This document shows, one piece after another, positions 16,613 through 24,825 of a stretch of 64,000 bases of DNA (position 1 is the stretch's first letter; each line of letters begins with the position of its first letter). This DNA is from Nocardioides luteus (lineage in GTDB: Bacteria; Actinomycetota; Actinomycetes; Propionibacteriales; Nocardioidaceae). Position numbers and translations under genes: made by a program. The DNA lies in NCBI RefSeq assembly GCF_000960475.2, contig NZ_JZDQ02000006.1:1-64000 (forward strand), written 5' to 3'. The notes below the pieces were generated by a model. It did no database searches, was not told where the DNA came from, and worked only from the letters and a program-made list of their open reading frames with translations.

Positions 16613-16630
16613 GTTCGAAATAATTCGAAC
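16613..16630. promoter_or_regulatory. ArsR operator gttcgaa-N4-ttcgaac
   Basis: Perfect 7-bp inverted repeat with a 4-bp spacer, 17 bp before the MFS start and 52 bp from the ArsR start. Size and position fit an ArsR/SmtB-type operator. Confidence 0.65.
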
Positions 16631-16646
16631 AATGGATGGAGTGGTG

Positions 16647-17855
16647 ATGTCGGCAGAAGCAGTGAGCAGTACGACGACGGACGCCGTCGTCGGGCGACGA
16701 CTCGGCGCGGCGGTGGCCCTCGCGGCGGTCGTGCTGATGATGGCCGGGGCCAGCGCCCCGTCCCCGTTCTATCCCGACCTCCAGGTCGGACTCGGGCTCC
16801 AGCCCTGGGTGATGACGGCGGTCTTCGCGGTCTATGCCGTGGCGCTGCTGGTCACCCTGCTCGTGGGTGGCTCGGTCTCCGACCATGTCGGCCGACGCCC
16901 GGTGGTGACCGTCGGGTTCCTTCTCCTCGCGGGCAGCTTCGCGCTCTTCCAGGGTGCTGACAGTGCCGCCGTGCTCTTCGACGCGCGGATCCTGCAGGGG
17001 GTCGCGAGCGGGTTGCTGCTCTCGACCCTGTCGGCCGCCATGGCCGACTTCGAGCGGCCGTCACGGCCCGGATCGGCGGCCGTGACCAACGCGGTCGCGC
17101 CGATGGTCGGCCTGGCGGTCGGTGGGGTCGTCGCCGGCGTGGCCCTGGAGGCGGCCGGCGACGCGCGGGCCATCGTGTTCGACACCCTCGTGGTCCTGTC
17201 CCTCCTGCTCGCGGCCGGTGTCTGGCTCGCTCCGGAGACCGCGCCCCGCCACGAGGGCCTGCTCGCCTCGCTGCGTCCGCGGATCGCGGTGCCGCCGGCC
17301 ATCCGGGGCCTGCTCGCCCGCAGCGCCCCGGCGATCTTCGCCGGCTGGGCCACGGGTGGTCTGTTCCTCTCCCTCGGGGCCGCGATCGTACGCACCGAGC
17401 TGGGCGCCACCAGCCACATCGTCCAGGGGCTGGCGATCGGGGCCCTCGCCGGCTCCGGCGCGCTGGCGGCGTACGCGTTCCGGAACCGCTCGGCGCGCGC
17501 GACGACGCTCTACGGCACGTCCGCGCTGGCCGGTGGCACCGTGCTCAGCCTGCTCGCGCTGCTGGCCGGCTCGGCGACCGCCTACCTCGTCGCCGTGATC
17601 GTCGTCGGGACCGGCTTCGGCACCGCGTTCTTCGGGATCCTGCGCACGATCGTGCCGATGCTTCCGGCCCATGAGCGGGCGGAGGTCTTCGCGGTGATCT
17701 TCATCGTGTCCTACCTGGCCTTCGGTGTCCCTGCCGTCATCGCCGGGCTGGTGACGCCGCAGGTCGGTCTCACGACCACGACCTACGCCTACGGTGCCGT
17801 CGTCGTGGTGCTCTCCGCCGCGGCCGGGCTGCTGCGCTGGCGCAGCAACGACTGA
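16647..17855 (+). CDS. MFS exporter under ArsR control
   Basis: 402 aa, about 12 TM. Motif A is GGSVSDHVGRRPVV after TM2; the N-terminus carries APSPFYPDLQ as in AraJ/YcaD-like drug-efflux MFS. Start ATG 16647, with GGATGGAG upstream. Divergent from the ArsR gene with one clear operator between. Substrate unknown. Confidence 0.87.
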   Translation: MSAEAVSSTTTDAVVGRRLGAAVALAAVVLMMAGASAPSPFYPDLQVGLGLQPWVMTAVFAVYAVALLVTLLVGGSVSDHVGRRPVVTVGFLLLAGSFALFQGADSAAVLFDARILQGVASGLLLSTLSAAMADFERPSRPGSAAVTNAVAPMVGLAVGGVVAGVALEAAGDARAIVFDTLVVLSLLLAAGVWLAPETAPRHEGLLASLRPRIAVPPAIRGLLARSAPAIFAGWATGGLFLSLGAAIVRTELGATSHIVQGLAIGALAGSGALAAYAFRNRSARATTLYGTSALAGGTVLSLLALLAGSATAYLVAVIVVGTGFGTAFFGILRTIVPMLPAHERAEVFAVIFIVSYLAFGVPAVIAGLVTPQVGLTTTTYAYGAVVVVLSAAAGLLRWRSND

Positions 17856-17871
17856 GCGGCTCGGCGGCCGG

Positions 17872-18471
17872 TCAGGGGTGGGCGATCGCGCCGCCGCCCT
17901 TCCGCTCCTGGTACGCCGCCGAGAGCTCGTCGTAGGTCCGGCTGATCCGGGCGAGCTGCTCGGGGTCGGCGAGCGGGGCGAGGGCGGTGCTGGTGAAGTA
18001 GTCGTTGGTGCGGTTGTAGAGGTCGCGCGCCGGGTCGGCCTCGTCGCGGTCGGGATCGGGGACGGCGTAGACGCCCTTGAGGATCGCCAGGTCGTACGGG
18101 ATCGCGAAGGAGTCGGCCGAGTCCTGGTGGCTGAAGAGATAGGCGAACTCGGGGAACCCCGACCAGGCCACCCCCGACAGGCACAGCGAGCACGGCTCGT
18201 GGGTCGCCAGCAGCAGGCAGTCGGCCGGCGCCGGCCGGTCCTCCGCCGGCAGCTCGAAGAAGCGCTTGATGGCATGGATCTCGCCGTGCCACAGCGGGTT
18301 CTCGGTCTCGTTGTTGGTCTCGGCCACCACGACCGACAGGTCCGCGCGACGCAGGATCGCGGCGCCGAAGATCTTGTTGCCGGCGGCCACTCCGGCACGG
18401 GTCAGCGGGACGATCTCCTGCTCGATCACGTCCAGCAGGCGGCGTACGTCCGCCTCGTCGGTCAGGTCCAT
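17872..18471 (-). CDS. Zinc-dependent nucleoside-deaminase-like protein
   Basis: 199 aa of the cytidine/deoxycytidylate/guanine deaminase superfamily. The zinc site is visible: His62-Gly-Glu64 (HGE within WHGEIHAI) and Pro93-Cys94-Ser-Leu-Cys97 (PCxxC). A C-terminal extension of about 90 residues is longer than in simple deaminases (YNRTNDYFTSTALAPL). The ATG overlaps the stop of the upstream HIT-like gene (18471-18473), so the two are coupled and may act in one nucleotide-salvage or -repair step (inference). Substrate unknown. Confidence 0.82.
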   Translation of the reverse strand: MDLTDEADVRRLLDVIEQEIVPLTRAGVAAGNKIFGAAILRRADLSVVVAETNNETENPLWHGEIHAIKRFFELPAEDRPAPADCLLLATHEPCSLCLSGVAWSGFPEFAYLFSHQDSADSFAIPYDLAILKGVYAVPDPDRDEADPARDLYNRTNDYFTSTALAPLADPEQLARISRTYDELSAAYQERKGGGAIAHP

Positions 18472-19067
18472 CAGACCAGGGCCTCGCCGCCGTGGGTGGC
18501 GAGCTTGCGGGCGACCTCGGCGAGGTCGGCGCGCCAGATCTCCTCGGGGCCGGGAGGCAGGATGTCGTCCCAGTCGGGCGAGAAGCTGCCGCGGACGGAG
18601 AGCAGGTCCTTCGGGCGGGCCAGGAACCACATGTGCAGGTGCTCGGCGCCGTCGCCGATGCGCATGGCGTGGCAGCGGGCGATGTTGGGCAGGCTCTCGA
18701 TGATCCGGACGAGCCGCACGGTGAGGACCCCGAACTCGGCCGCCTGGTGCTCGTCGAGATCGGGCAGGTCGTAGTGCTCCAGCGGCTCGAGGATCAGCAC
18801 CACCGGCAGCCCGGACTGCTTCAGGTGCTTGACCCGCCAGCTCTCGTCCTGCCAGATCACGTCGGGCCGGTCGGTGGCGCACAGGTTGCAGTCGACGCCG
18901 TCCTCGCCGTTGCGAGGCTCCTCGGGGGCGGGCGGGGCGAGCGGCTTGGGGGCGATCTCCCCGTCACGGACGACCCACGGGAAGACGTCCCACTCGGTCA
19001 CGCTCGGCGCGGGCAGGTCACCGCCGGCCTGGACGCGGGCATAGATCTGATCTGCTGTCTCGGCCAT
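18471..19067 (-). CDS. HIT-like protein with degenerate triad
   Basis: 198 aa. A HIT/GalT-like fold is suggested by CNLC (Cys60, Cys63, a possible zinc pair), RVKHLKQSGLPVVLILEPLEHYDLPDLD (adjoining parts) and AEHLHMWFLARP. The histidine triad H-x-H-x-H reads His143-Leu-His145-Met-Trp147, so the last position is Trp. It therefore may not be an ordinary Ap4A hydrolase. Start ATG 19067; CATCGT 7 nt upstream is a weak -10. Coupled to the deaminase gene. Confidence 0.75.
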   Translation of the reverse strand: MAETADQIYARVQAGGDLPAPSVTEWDVFPWVVRDGEIAPKPLAPPAPEEPRNGEDGVDCNLCATDRPDVIWQDESWRVKHLKQSGLPVVLILEPLEHYDLPDLDEHQAAEFGVLTVRLVRIIESLPNIARCHAMRIGDGAEHLHMWFLARPKDLLSVRGSFSPDWDDILPPGPEEIWRADLAEVARKLATHGGEALV

Positions 19068-19096
19068 GGCCCGAACGATGCCACAGTGGGCGGACG

Positions 19097-19166
19097 TGTA
19101 ACACGCTGTTCGTCGGACTATCCGGTCGTTCCGACAGGGCGAGTAGTCCTACGAACGACGTGTTAC
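19097..19166. repeat. Long imperfect inverted repeat C
   Basis: Arms 19097-19120 and 19143-19166 (24 nt each) match at about 21 positions, with a 22-nt centre that contains its own small repeat. It lies in the divergent gap between the HIT-like and beta-propeller genes. No second copy was found in the window. Confidence 0.6.
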
Positions 19167-19191
19167 ATCTCCGGACCACCCCGCGTGGATC

Positions 19192-19220
19192 CTTAGACGA
19201 GTGAGTGACTCGACTAAGAT
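19192..19220 (+). promoter_or_regulatory. Operator-like repeat over a -10 box
   Basis: cttagacgagt (19192-19202) and actcgactaag (19208-19218) form an inverted repeat with one mismatch. The right arm overlaps TAAGAT (19215-19220), which ends 6 nt before the ATG at 19227: a leaderless promoter covered by a likely operator. Confidence 0.5.
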
Positions 19221-19226
19221 GACTCC

Positions 19227-20123
19227 ATGACCACTGGTGTGCTTCCGTCCCTCCCGTCCTACGACGGTGCCGAGCTCGTGATCCCGGCGCCCGGCGAGGG
19301 GCCGGGCAACTGGGCCGGCGCCGCGAGCGCGGTCCTGGTCGACGGGGTCTTCTGGCTGACCTGGCGCAACCGGCGTCCGCTCTCCGACGGCCGCGGGGTG
19401 ACGGTCAGCGTCGCCCGGTCGACCGACGGGGTGCGGTTCGAGACGGTCACCGAGGTCCACCGCGACCAGTTCGGCTGCGAGTCGCTGGAGCGGCCGGTGC
19501 TGGTGCCGCTGCCCGAGGGTGGCTGGCGGCTCTACCTCTCCTGCGCTACCTGGGACTCCAAGCACTGGTGGGTCGACAGCCTCACCGCCGACACCGTCGA
19601 GGGTCTGCCCGACGGCGAGCGCCGGGTCGTCCACCCCGGCAGCGACACCGTCGCGGTCAAGGACCCGGTGATCGCGATCGACCCGGTCACCCAGACCTGG
19701 CAGATGTGGCTGTGCTGCCACCCGCTCACCGAGCCGGGACACGAGGACCGGATGACGACCCGCTACCTGACGAGCACCGACGGCCTGGAGTGGCACGACG
19801 ACGGCGAGGTCCTGGCCGGCCGCCCCGGCCGGTGGGACGCCCGCGGTGCGCGGGTCACCACGGTCGTCTCCCACGACCCGCTCGTCGTCCTCTACGACGG
19901 CCGCGCCGACGCCGAGTCGAACTGGTACGAGACCACCGGGATCGCCCGCTGGGACGGCACCCGTCTGGTCGCCGATCCCGAGGCTGCCCCCATCGCCAGC
20001 CCCCACTCCGACGGCGCCTTCCGCTACGCCAGCGCCGTGGCGCTGCCGGACGGCCGCATCCGCTACTACGTGGAGGCCGCCCGCGAGGACGGCGCCCACG
20101 ACCTGGTCACGCTGGTTCGCTGA
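19227..20123 (+). CDS. Beta-propeller protein, GH43/GH32-like
   Basis: 298 aa, no signal peptide. Repeated strand-turn units typical of five-bladed glycosidase propellers: FWLTWRNRRPLSDGRG, VSVARSTDGVRFE, RLYLSCATWDSKHWWVDS, VKDPVIAIDP, TRYLTSTDGLEWHDDG and VVLYDGRAD. Acidic residues in these positions could be catalytic, but I cannot assign a substrate. Possibly a phosphorylase or hydrolase acting on an oligosaccharide in the cytoplasm. It overlaps the convergent sulfotransferase gene by 17 bp. Confidence 0.65.
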   Translation: MTTGVLPSLPSYDGAELVIPAPGEGPGNWAGAASAVLVDGVFWLTWRNRRPLSDGRGVTVSVARSTDGVRFETVTEVHRDQFGCESLERPVLVPLPEGGWRLYLSCATWDSKHWWVDSLTADTVEGLPDGERRVVHPGSDTVAVKDPVIAIDPVTQTWQMWLCCHPLTEPGHEDRMTTRYLTSTDGLEWHDDGEVLAGRPGRWDARGARVTTVVSHDPLVVLYDGRADAESNWYETTGIARWDGTRLVADPEAAPIASPHSDGAFRYASAVALPDGRIRYYVEAAREDGAHDLVTLVR

Positions 20124-21084
20124 GCGGCTGAGCCCGTTCCTGGAACGACCCCCGGCTGGTCGTGGAGAGCCAGTCGGAGAAGTCCTGTCCGCTCACCTTG
20201 GTGAGCAGCTCGATGTCCTCGGCGAAGGCCGGCAGGAGCTGCTCGCGCTGCTCCGGCGTCAGCCGGGGCCGGTGGTGGTCGCCGGGTCCGGCGAGCTGGC
20301 GCAGCAGCGGCGGATAGGCCCGACGCCAGATCTCCGGCGGGGCGAACTGGCCGAGCCAGGCACCGCCCCTGACCACGGGACCGAGCACCTTCGGGCGCCA
20401 GCCGGGTTCGACGTACGTCCTGCTGTTGTCCTTCGGGATGTGGTCGACGTGGCCCTGCTCGATGCCGAGGAAGCGGCAGGCGCGGTCGACGGTCGCGGCC
20501 GGCTCGTCGACGATGTCGCGGTAGCGCACCACCAGGACCCGGTCCTCGCCGACGAGCTTGTAGAGGTGGTCGAGCTGCTGGCCGTAGAGCCCGAGCTCGC
20601 GGTAGCGCCAGAACGGCGCCCAGCCCTCGTGGGCGCGCCGGTCCTGTCGCCCGAACGCCTCCAGGAAGTCTGCGACGGGCTCGAGGCCGTCGCACCACAG
20701 GTGCATCCAGTTGGAGTAGGCGCGGTCGATCGGGTCGCGCACGACGGCGATCAGCTTCGCCTCGGGGAGGTGCTCGGCGATCCGTCGCTGGGCGCTGCTG
20801 GACCAGAGGTAGAACGGCGTGCTCTCGCCCCGCACCGCGTGCTCGGGTGCGGCCTCGAAGAGGCGGTCGTAGTCCTGTCGCCGCCAGACCCACTCCTGCT
20901 GGGAGTGCTTGTCGCCCGGACCGCGCCAGTGCGGCGGGGGAGCGTCGTCGCAGAGCCAGTACTTGGGCTCCTTGGGTGTCGTGGCGAACACCTGCGGGTG
21001 CCGCGCGAGCGCCGAGTGCAGCGCCGTGGTGCCGGCCTTCGGTGCTCCGATGATCAAGAAATCCGGCTGTGGTCGTCGTTCCAT
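20107..21084 (-). CDS. PAPS-dependent sulfotransferase
   Basis: 325 aa. The 5'-phosphosulfate loop FLIIGAPKAGTTAL is at residues 9-22 and the 3'-phosphate motif VVRDPIDRAYSNW follows near 115. These define the sulfotransferase fold that moves sulfate from PAPS to a hydroxyl or amine. Acceptor unknown; related actinobacterial enzymes act on glycolipids, carbohydrates or metabolites. ATG start with GGGAGG upstream. A 7-bp inverted repeat (cgcttaa/ttaagcg) lies just upstream at 21096-21128. Confidence 0.85.
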   Translation of the reverse strand: MERRPQPDFLIIGAPKAGTTALHSALARHPQVFATTPKEPKYWLCDDAPPPHWRGPGDKHSQQEWVWRRQDYDRLFEAAPEHAVRGESTPFYLWSSSAQRRIAEHLPEAKLIAVVRDPIDRAYSNWMHLWCDGLEPVADFLEAFGRQDRRAHEGWAPFWRYRELGLYGQQLDHLYKLVGEDRVLVVRYRDIVDEPAATVDRACRFLGIEQGHVDHIPKDNSRTYVEPGWRPKVLGPVVRGGAWLGQFAPPEIWRRAYPPLLRQLAGPGDHHRPRLTPEQREQLLPAFAEDIELLTKVSGQDFSDWLSTTSRGSFQERAQPLSEPA

Positions 21085-21095
21085 GGCGGCCCTCC

Positions 21096-21128
21096 CGCTT
21101 AAATCGCTAGAAACAGTCTACTTAAGCG
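21096..21128. promoter_or_regulatory. Inverted repeat upstream of sulfotransferase
   Basis: cgcttaa (21096-21102) and ttaagcg (21122-21128) flank 19 bp in the short gap between the sulfotransferase start and the purC promoter. It may be an operator; no regulator is adjacent. Confidence 0.35.
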
Positions 21129-21168
21129 AGAAACGGTTCCGGCAGCGCTGTCTCGATGGCCGATCTCT

Positions 21169-21174
21169 TAGGCT
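21169..21174 (+). promoter_or_regulatory. -10 box TAGGCT, leaderless purC
   Basis: TAGGCT ends 6 nt before the GTG at 21181; no Shine-Dalgarno sequence. Confidence 0.5.
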
Positions 21175-21180
21175 GATCCC

Positions 21181-22089
21181 GTGGCTGAACTCAACATCCC
21201 CGCGGCGCCGGCGATCCCGGGCGCGAAGCACCTCCACTCCGGCAAGGTGCGCGACCTCTACGAGCTGGAGGAGGGCCCGTACGCCGGCCAGCTCCTGATG
21301 GTCGCCAGCGACCGCATCTCGGCCTTCGATCACGTCTTCGACACGGTCATCCCGGACAAGGGCGAGATCCTCACCCGGCTGTCGCTGTGGTGGTTCGAGC
21401 AGTTCGAGGACCTGGTGCCGACCCATGTCCTCTCGACCGACGTGCCGGAGTCGGTGGCCGGCCGTGCGGTGATCGCCCAGAAGCTGCACATGCTTCCCGT
21501 CGAGTGCGTCGCGCGCGGCTACCTGACCGGCTCGGGCCTGCGTGAGTACGAGAGCACCGGCGAGGTCTGCGGCATCCGGCTCCCGGCCGGCCTGGTCGAT
21601 GGCTCCCGGCTCACCCCGCCGATCTTCACCCCGGCGACCAAGGCCGAGCTCGGCGACCACGACGAGAACGTCACCTACGAGTACGTCTCCAAGCTGATCG
21701 GCGAGGACGACGCCGCCGCGGTGCGCCGGCTGACCCTGGCGGTCTACCAGCGGGCCGACGAGATCGCCCGCGGCTGCGGCCTCATCCTGGCCGACACGAA
21801 GTTCGAGTTCGGCGTACGCCAGGACGACCTGGGCATCCGCACGATCGTCCTCGCCGACGAGGTCCTCACGCCGGACTCCTCCCGCTACTGGGACGCTGCG
21901 CAGTGGCACCCCGGGTCCGCGATCCCCAGCTTCGACAAGGACGTCATCCGCCGCTGGCTGCTCTCGCCCGAGTCGGGCTGGGACCGAGCCGCCGGTGGTC
22001 CGCCGCCCGAGCTGCCCGAGGAGATCGTCGCGCGCACGCGGGCGAAGTACGTCGAGGCGTACGAGAAACTGACCGGCCACCGATTCTGA
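21181..22089 (+). CDS. purC: SAICAR synthetase
   Basis: 302 aa, the longer form with a C-terminal extension. Joins CAIR and aspartate using ATP. Signatures: HSGKVRDLYEL, LLMVASDRISAFD, the VECVARGYLTGSG loop and LADTKFEFG. GTG start with a -10 box 6 nt upstream. Single-gene transcript; the next gene has its own leader and ribosome-binding site. Confidence 0.96.
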   Translation: MAELNIPAAPAIPGAKHLHSGKVRDLYELEEGPYAGQLLMVASDRISAFDHVFDTVIPDKGEILTRLSLWWFEQFEDLVPTHVLSTDVPESVAGRAVIAQKLHMLPVECVARGYLTGSGLREYESTGEVCGIRLPAGLVDGSRLTPPIFTPATKAELGDHDENVTYEYVSKLIGEDDAAAVRRLTLAVYQRADEIARGCGLILADTKFEFGVRQDDLGIRTIVLADEVLTPDSSRYWDAAQWHPGSAIPSFDKDVIRRWLLSPESGWDRAAGGPPPELPEEIVARTRAKYVEAYEKLTGHRF

Positions 22090-22182
22090 GACACGTGTCT
22101 CACTAAAATTGTGGACCGTGTTTCCCGGGAGGCTACGCGCGGGTAGGTTGTGACGCGTAGCACGCACACCACTGGAGGCCAT

Positions 22183-23745
22183 GTGTCCACGTACAACCTT
22201 GCTTCGCTGCTCGAAGACTCCGCGGCGACCTATCCCGAGCGCACCGCGATCGTGCTGGGGGACGTCCGTCTGAACTACGCCCAGGTCAACGGTGCCGCCA
22301 ACCAGGTCGCGAACCTGCTGGCGAGCAAGGGCATCGGCGCGGGTGACCGGGTCGCCCTGATGAGCCCGAACCTGCCCTACTTCACGATGGTCTACTTCGG
22401 CATCCTCAAGGCCGGTTCCACCGTCGTGCCCCTCAACGTGCTGCTCAAGGGGCGCGAGGTGGCCTACCACCTCCAGGACTCCGACGCGAAGGCTCTCTTC
22501 GCCTTCGAGGGCACGCCGGAGCTCGCCATCGGCGCCGAGGCGCACGCCGGCGCACAGGAGGCCGGGGTCGACAACTTCTTCCTGATCACCGCCGACCCGA
22601 CCGCCGCCTCGCCGATCGAGGGCGTGACCACCCTCGGCCAGGGCATCGGCACCCAGCCGCCGACGTTCGACACCGTGGCCACCGACGAGGACGACACCGC
22701 GGTCATCCTCTACACCTCCGGCACCACCGGCCAGCCCAAGGGCGCCGAGCTGCGCCACCGCAACATGCGCGACAACGCGCTGGCCGGTGCCGAGCTCTTC
22801 GGCGCCTCGGCCGACCGGCCCGACACCTACCTGGCCGTGCTGCCCCTCTTCCACGCCTTCGGGCAGACCGTCGTGCAGAACGGCGCGATCGCCTTCGGCG
22901 GCACCATCGTGCTGCTGCCCCGCTTCGACGCCGCGGCCGCGCTGGCGACCATGCTCAAGGAGAGCGTGAGCTTCTTCGCGGGCGTGCCGACCATGTACTG
23001 GGGCCTCCTCGGCGCCCTCTCCGAGGACATCGACGTGGCCACCCTCGCCAAGAACCTGCGCGTCGCCGCCGCCGGCGGCTCGGCCCTCCCGGTCGAGATC
23101 CACAAGGAGTTCGAGAAGCGCTTCGGCGTCACCATCCTCGAGGGCTACGGCCTCTCCGAGACCTCCCCGGTGGCGTCGTTCTCGCTCTACGGCCAGCCGG
23201 TGCGCCCGGGCTCGATCGGTGTCCCGATCCCCGGTGTCGAGATGCGCCTGATCGACCCGGCGTCCTGGGACGACATCGAGTGGACCCCCGACGCGATCGG
23301 CGAGATCGCGATCAAGGGCCACAACATCTTCAAGGGCTACTACAACCGCCCCGAGGCCACCGCCGAGGTACTCACCTCGGACGGCTGGTTCCGGTCCGGC
23401 GACCTCGCCAAGCGCGACGAGGACGGCTGGTACTACATCGTCGACCGCGCCAAGGAGCTCATCATCCGCGGCGGCTTCAACGTCTACCCGCGTGAGATCG
23501 AAGAGGTCCTGCTGACCCACCCGGCGGTCTCGCTGGCCGCCGTGATCGGCGTCCCGCACGACTCCCACGGCGAGGAGATCAAGGCCGTCCTCGTCCTCAA
23601 GCCCGGCGCCACCGCGACCTCCGAGGAGATCGTCGCCTGGTCGAAGGAGCAGATGGCCGCCTACAAGTACCCGCGCATCGTCGAGATCGTCGACGCCCTC
23701 CCGATGACCGCCACCGGCAAGATCCTCAAGCGCGAGCTGAAGTAA
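22183..23745 (+). CDS. Long-chain fatty-acid-CoA ligase
   Basis: 520 aa, ANL superfamily: activates a carboxylic acid as acyl-AMP and transfers it to CoA. Motifs: VILYTSGTTGQPKGAELRHR (P-loop), GYGLSETSP (motif II), GWFRSGDLAKRDEDGW (hinge, with the conserved D), DRAKELIIRGGFNVYPREIE and a C-terminal TGKILKRELK with the catalytic lysine. GTG 22183 has GGAGG 5 nt upstream; an in-frame earlier start at 22150 is less likely. A hairpin (A-left) follows 31 bp downstream and may terminate it. Confidence 0.92.
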   Translation: MSTYNLASLLEDSAATYPERTAIVLGDVRLNYAQVNGAANQVANLLASKGIGAGDRVALMSPNLPYFTMVYFGILKAGSTVVPLNVLLKGREVAYHLQDSDAKALFAFEGTPELAIGAEAHAGAQEAGVDNFFLITADPTAASPIEGVTTLGQGIGTQPPTFDTVATDEDDTAVILYTSGTTGQPKGAELRHRNMRDNALAGAELFGASADRPDTYLAVLPLFHAFGQTVVQNGAIAFGGTIVLLPRFDAAAALATMLKESVSFFAGVPTMYWGLLGALSEDIDVATLAKNLRVAAAGGSALPVEIHKEFEKRFGVTILEGYGLSETSPVASFSLYGQPVRPGSIGVPIPGVEMRLIDPASWDDIEWTPDAIGEIAIKGHNIFKGYYNRPEATAEVLTSDGWFRSGDLAKRDEDGWYYIVDRAKELIIRGGFNVYPREIEEVLLTHPAVSLAAVIGVPHDSHGEEIKAVLVLKPGATATSEEIVAWSKEQMAAYKYPRIVEIVDALPMTATGKILKRELK

Positions 23746-23776
23746 GGGATCTCGTACGCCGGCAGGTGCCGTAGCT

Positions 23777-23811
23777 CGAAGATCGCAGTCACTCGGTGGC
23801 TGCGATCTTCG
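23777..23811. repeat. Hairpin A-left flanking VSR-like gene
   Basis: 12-bp perfect outer stem (23777-23788 with 23800-23811), continued inward by a T-G wobble and cac/gtg to a 3-nt loop. It lies 36 bp before the nuclease gene and matches hairpin A-right at 24826-24860, best as an inverted copy; the sixth pair is A-T here and T-A there. Confidence 0.8.
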
Positions 23812-23834
23812 GGTTCGTGGGGCGAGCGTTGGGG

Positions 23835-23840
23835 TAGAAC
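23835..23840 (+). promoter_or_regulatory. -10 box TAGAAC before nuclease gene A
   Basis: TAGAAC ends 7 nt before the GTG at 23848, inside the segment bounded by the two A hairpins, so the gene appears to carry its own leaderless promoter. Confidence 0.45.
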
Positions 23841-23847
23841 TGACGGT

Positions 23848-24822
23848 GTGGACCACTCGGGCGCAGTGAGGCAGCCGTCCGACCGTGACGGGATGGAGCG
23901 GCTGCGGGATGAGATCCAGGGCGGGGTCATCTCGAGGAAACAGCTGCGTGAGCTGCATGCTCAGGACCACGACATCCGCCGTCTCGTACGCAACCGTGAG
24001 ATCACCGCGATCCATCCGGGTGTCTACGTCAACCACACCGGCAATCCGACGTGGGGTCAGCGTGCGTGGGCGGCGGTGCTGGCGTGCTGGCCGGCCGCTC
24101 TGACCGGGAGATCTGCGCTGCCGAAACCGCCGGAGCGAGGCCCGATCGAGGTGATGGTCCCCATGAGTCGCACCGTGCGTGCGCCCTGTGGGGTGATCGT
24201 CCGGCGCCGCGCTCGTTTCGACGGGTACGTCGATTGGGCCGCCTATCCGCCGCGACAGCTGGTCGCTGAAGCCGCGATCGATGCGGCCGCGGAGGCTGCC
24301 GACGTCAACGAGGCATTCTCGATGCTCGCCGACCTGGTCCAGAGCAAGGCGTTGCGGGCAGGGGCGTTGGTCGAGGCCCTGGGGCATCGCCGACGGTTGC
24401 GCGATCGGCGCCTCCTCCGCGAGCTGCTCGATGACCTCACGGCAGGCGCATGCTCGGTGCTCGAGCGTGAATACCTCAGGCGCGTGGAGCGCGCTCATGG
24501 TCTGCCGACGGGAGAACGCCAGGTCGCCGACTCGGTCGCCGGGGTCTCCGTCGAGCGCGACGTCACCTACGCGGCGTACGGCCTGGTCGTCGAGCTGGAC
24601 GGCCGTGCCTTCCACCGCGGCGCTGCGTCTCGGGACGCCGACCATGCCCGTGACCTGGATGCGGCGGCTGTGCGGGGTCTGCGGACGGTCCGGATCACCT
24701 ACGGTCAGGTGCTCGGTGATCCGTGCCGGACCGCCGTCCGCATCGGTGAGCTGCTCGCCCGCGGCGGCTGGTCAGGGGAGCTGCGGTCGTGCCCTGAATG
24801 TTCGGAGCAACGCGGTCGATGA
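23848..24822 (+). CDS. AbiEi-N / VSR-like (DUF559) protein A
   Basis: 324 aa. N-terminal winged-helix of AbiEi antitoxin type (about 10-55: GGVISRKQLRELHAQDHDIRRLVRNREI, HPGVYVNHTG). C-terminal VSR/DUF559 nuclease-like part (about 245-310): VVELDGRAFHRG, then RDADHARDLDAAAVRGLRTVRITYGQV, matching the D/E-D-G...H...D..RD..L...G pattern of PD-(D/E)XK enzymes. The biological role of this large actinobacterial family is not settled (antitoxin-like, repair or defence). It is bracketed by hairpins A-left and A-right; the right one starts 4 bp after its stop. Another member is at 52790-53842. Confidence 0.8.
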   Translation: MDHSGAVRQPSDRDGMERLRDEIQGGVISRKQLRELHAQDHDIRRLVRNREITAIHPGVYVNHTGNPTWGQRAWAAVLACWPAALTGRSALPKPPERGPIEVMVPMSRTVRAPCGVIVRRRARFDGYVDWAAYPPRQLVAEAAIDAAAEAADVNEAFSMLADLVQSKALRAGALVEALGHRRRLRDRRLLRELLDDLTAGACSVLEREYLRRVERAHGLPTGERQVADSVAGVSVERDVTYAAYGLVVELDGRAFHRGAASRDADHARDLDAAAVRGLRTVRITYGQVLGDPCRTAVRIGELLARGGWSGELRSCPECSEQRGR

Positions 24823-24825
24823 ACT

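Noticed and set aside
19219..19230. Three-codon reading frame overlapping the beta-propeller start
   Set aside because: ATG ACT CCA TGA is likely chance; no ribosome-binding site or conservation can be shown.
21118..24645. Very long open frame on the minus strand (over 1,100 codons) opposite purC and the acyl-CoA ligase
   Set aside because: It is antisense to two clear enzymes, is rich in Arg, Gly and Asp, and has no recognisable domain; long antisense frames are expected at this GC content.
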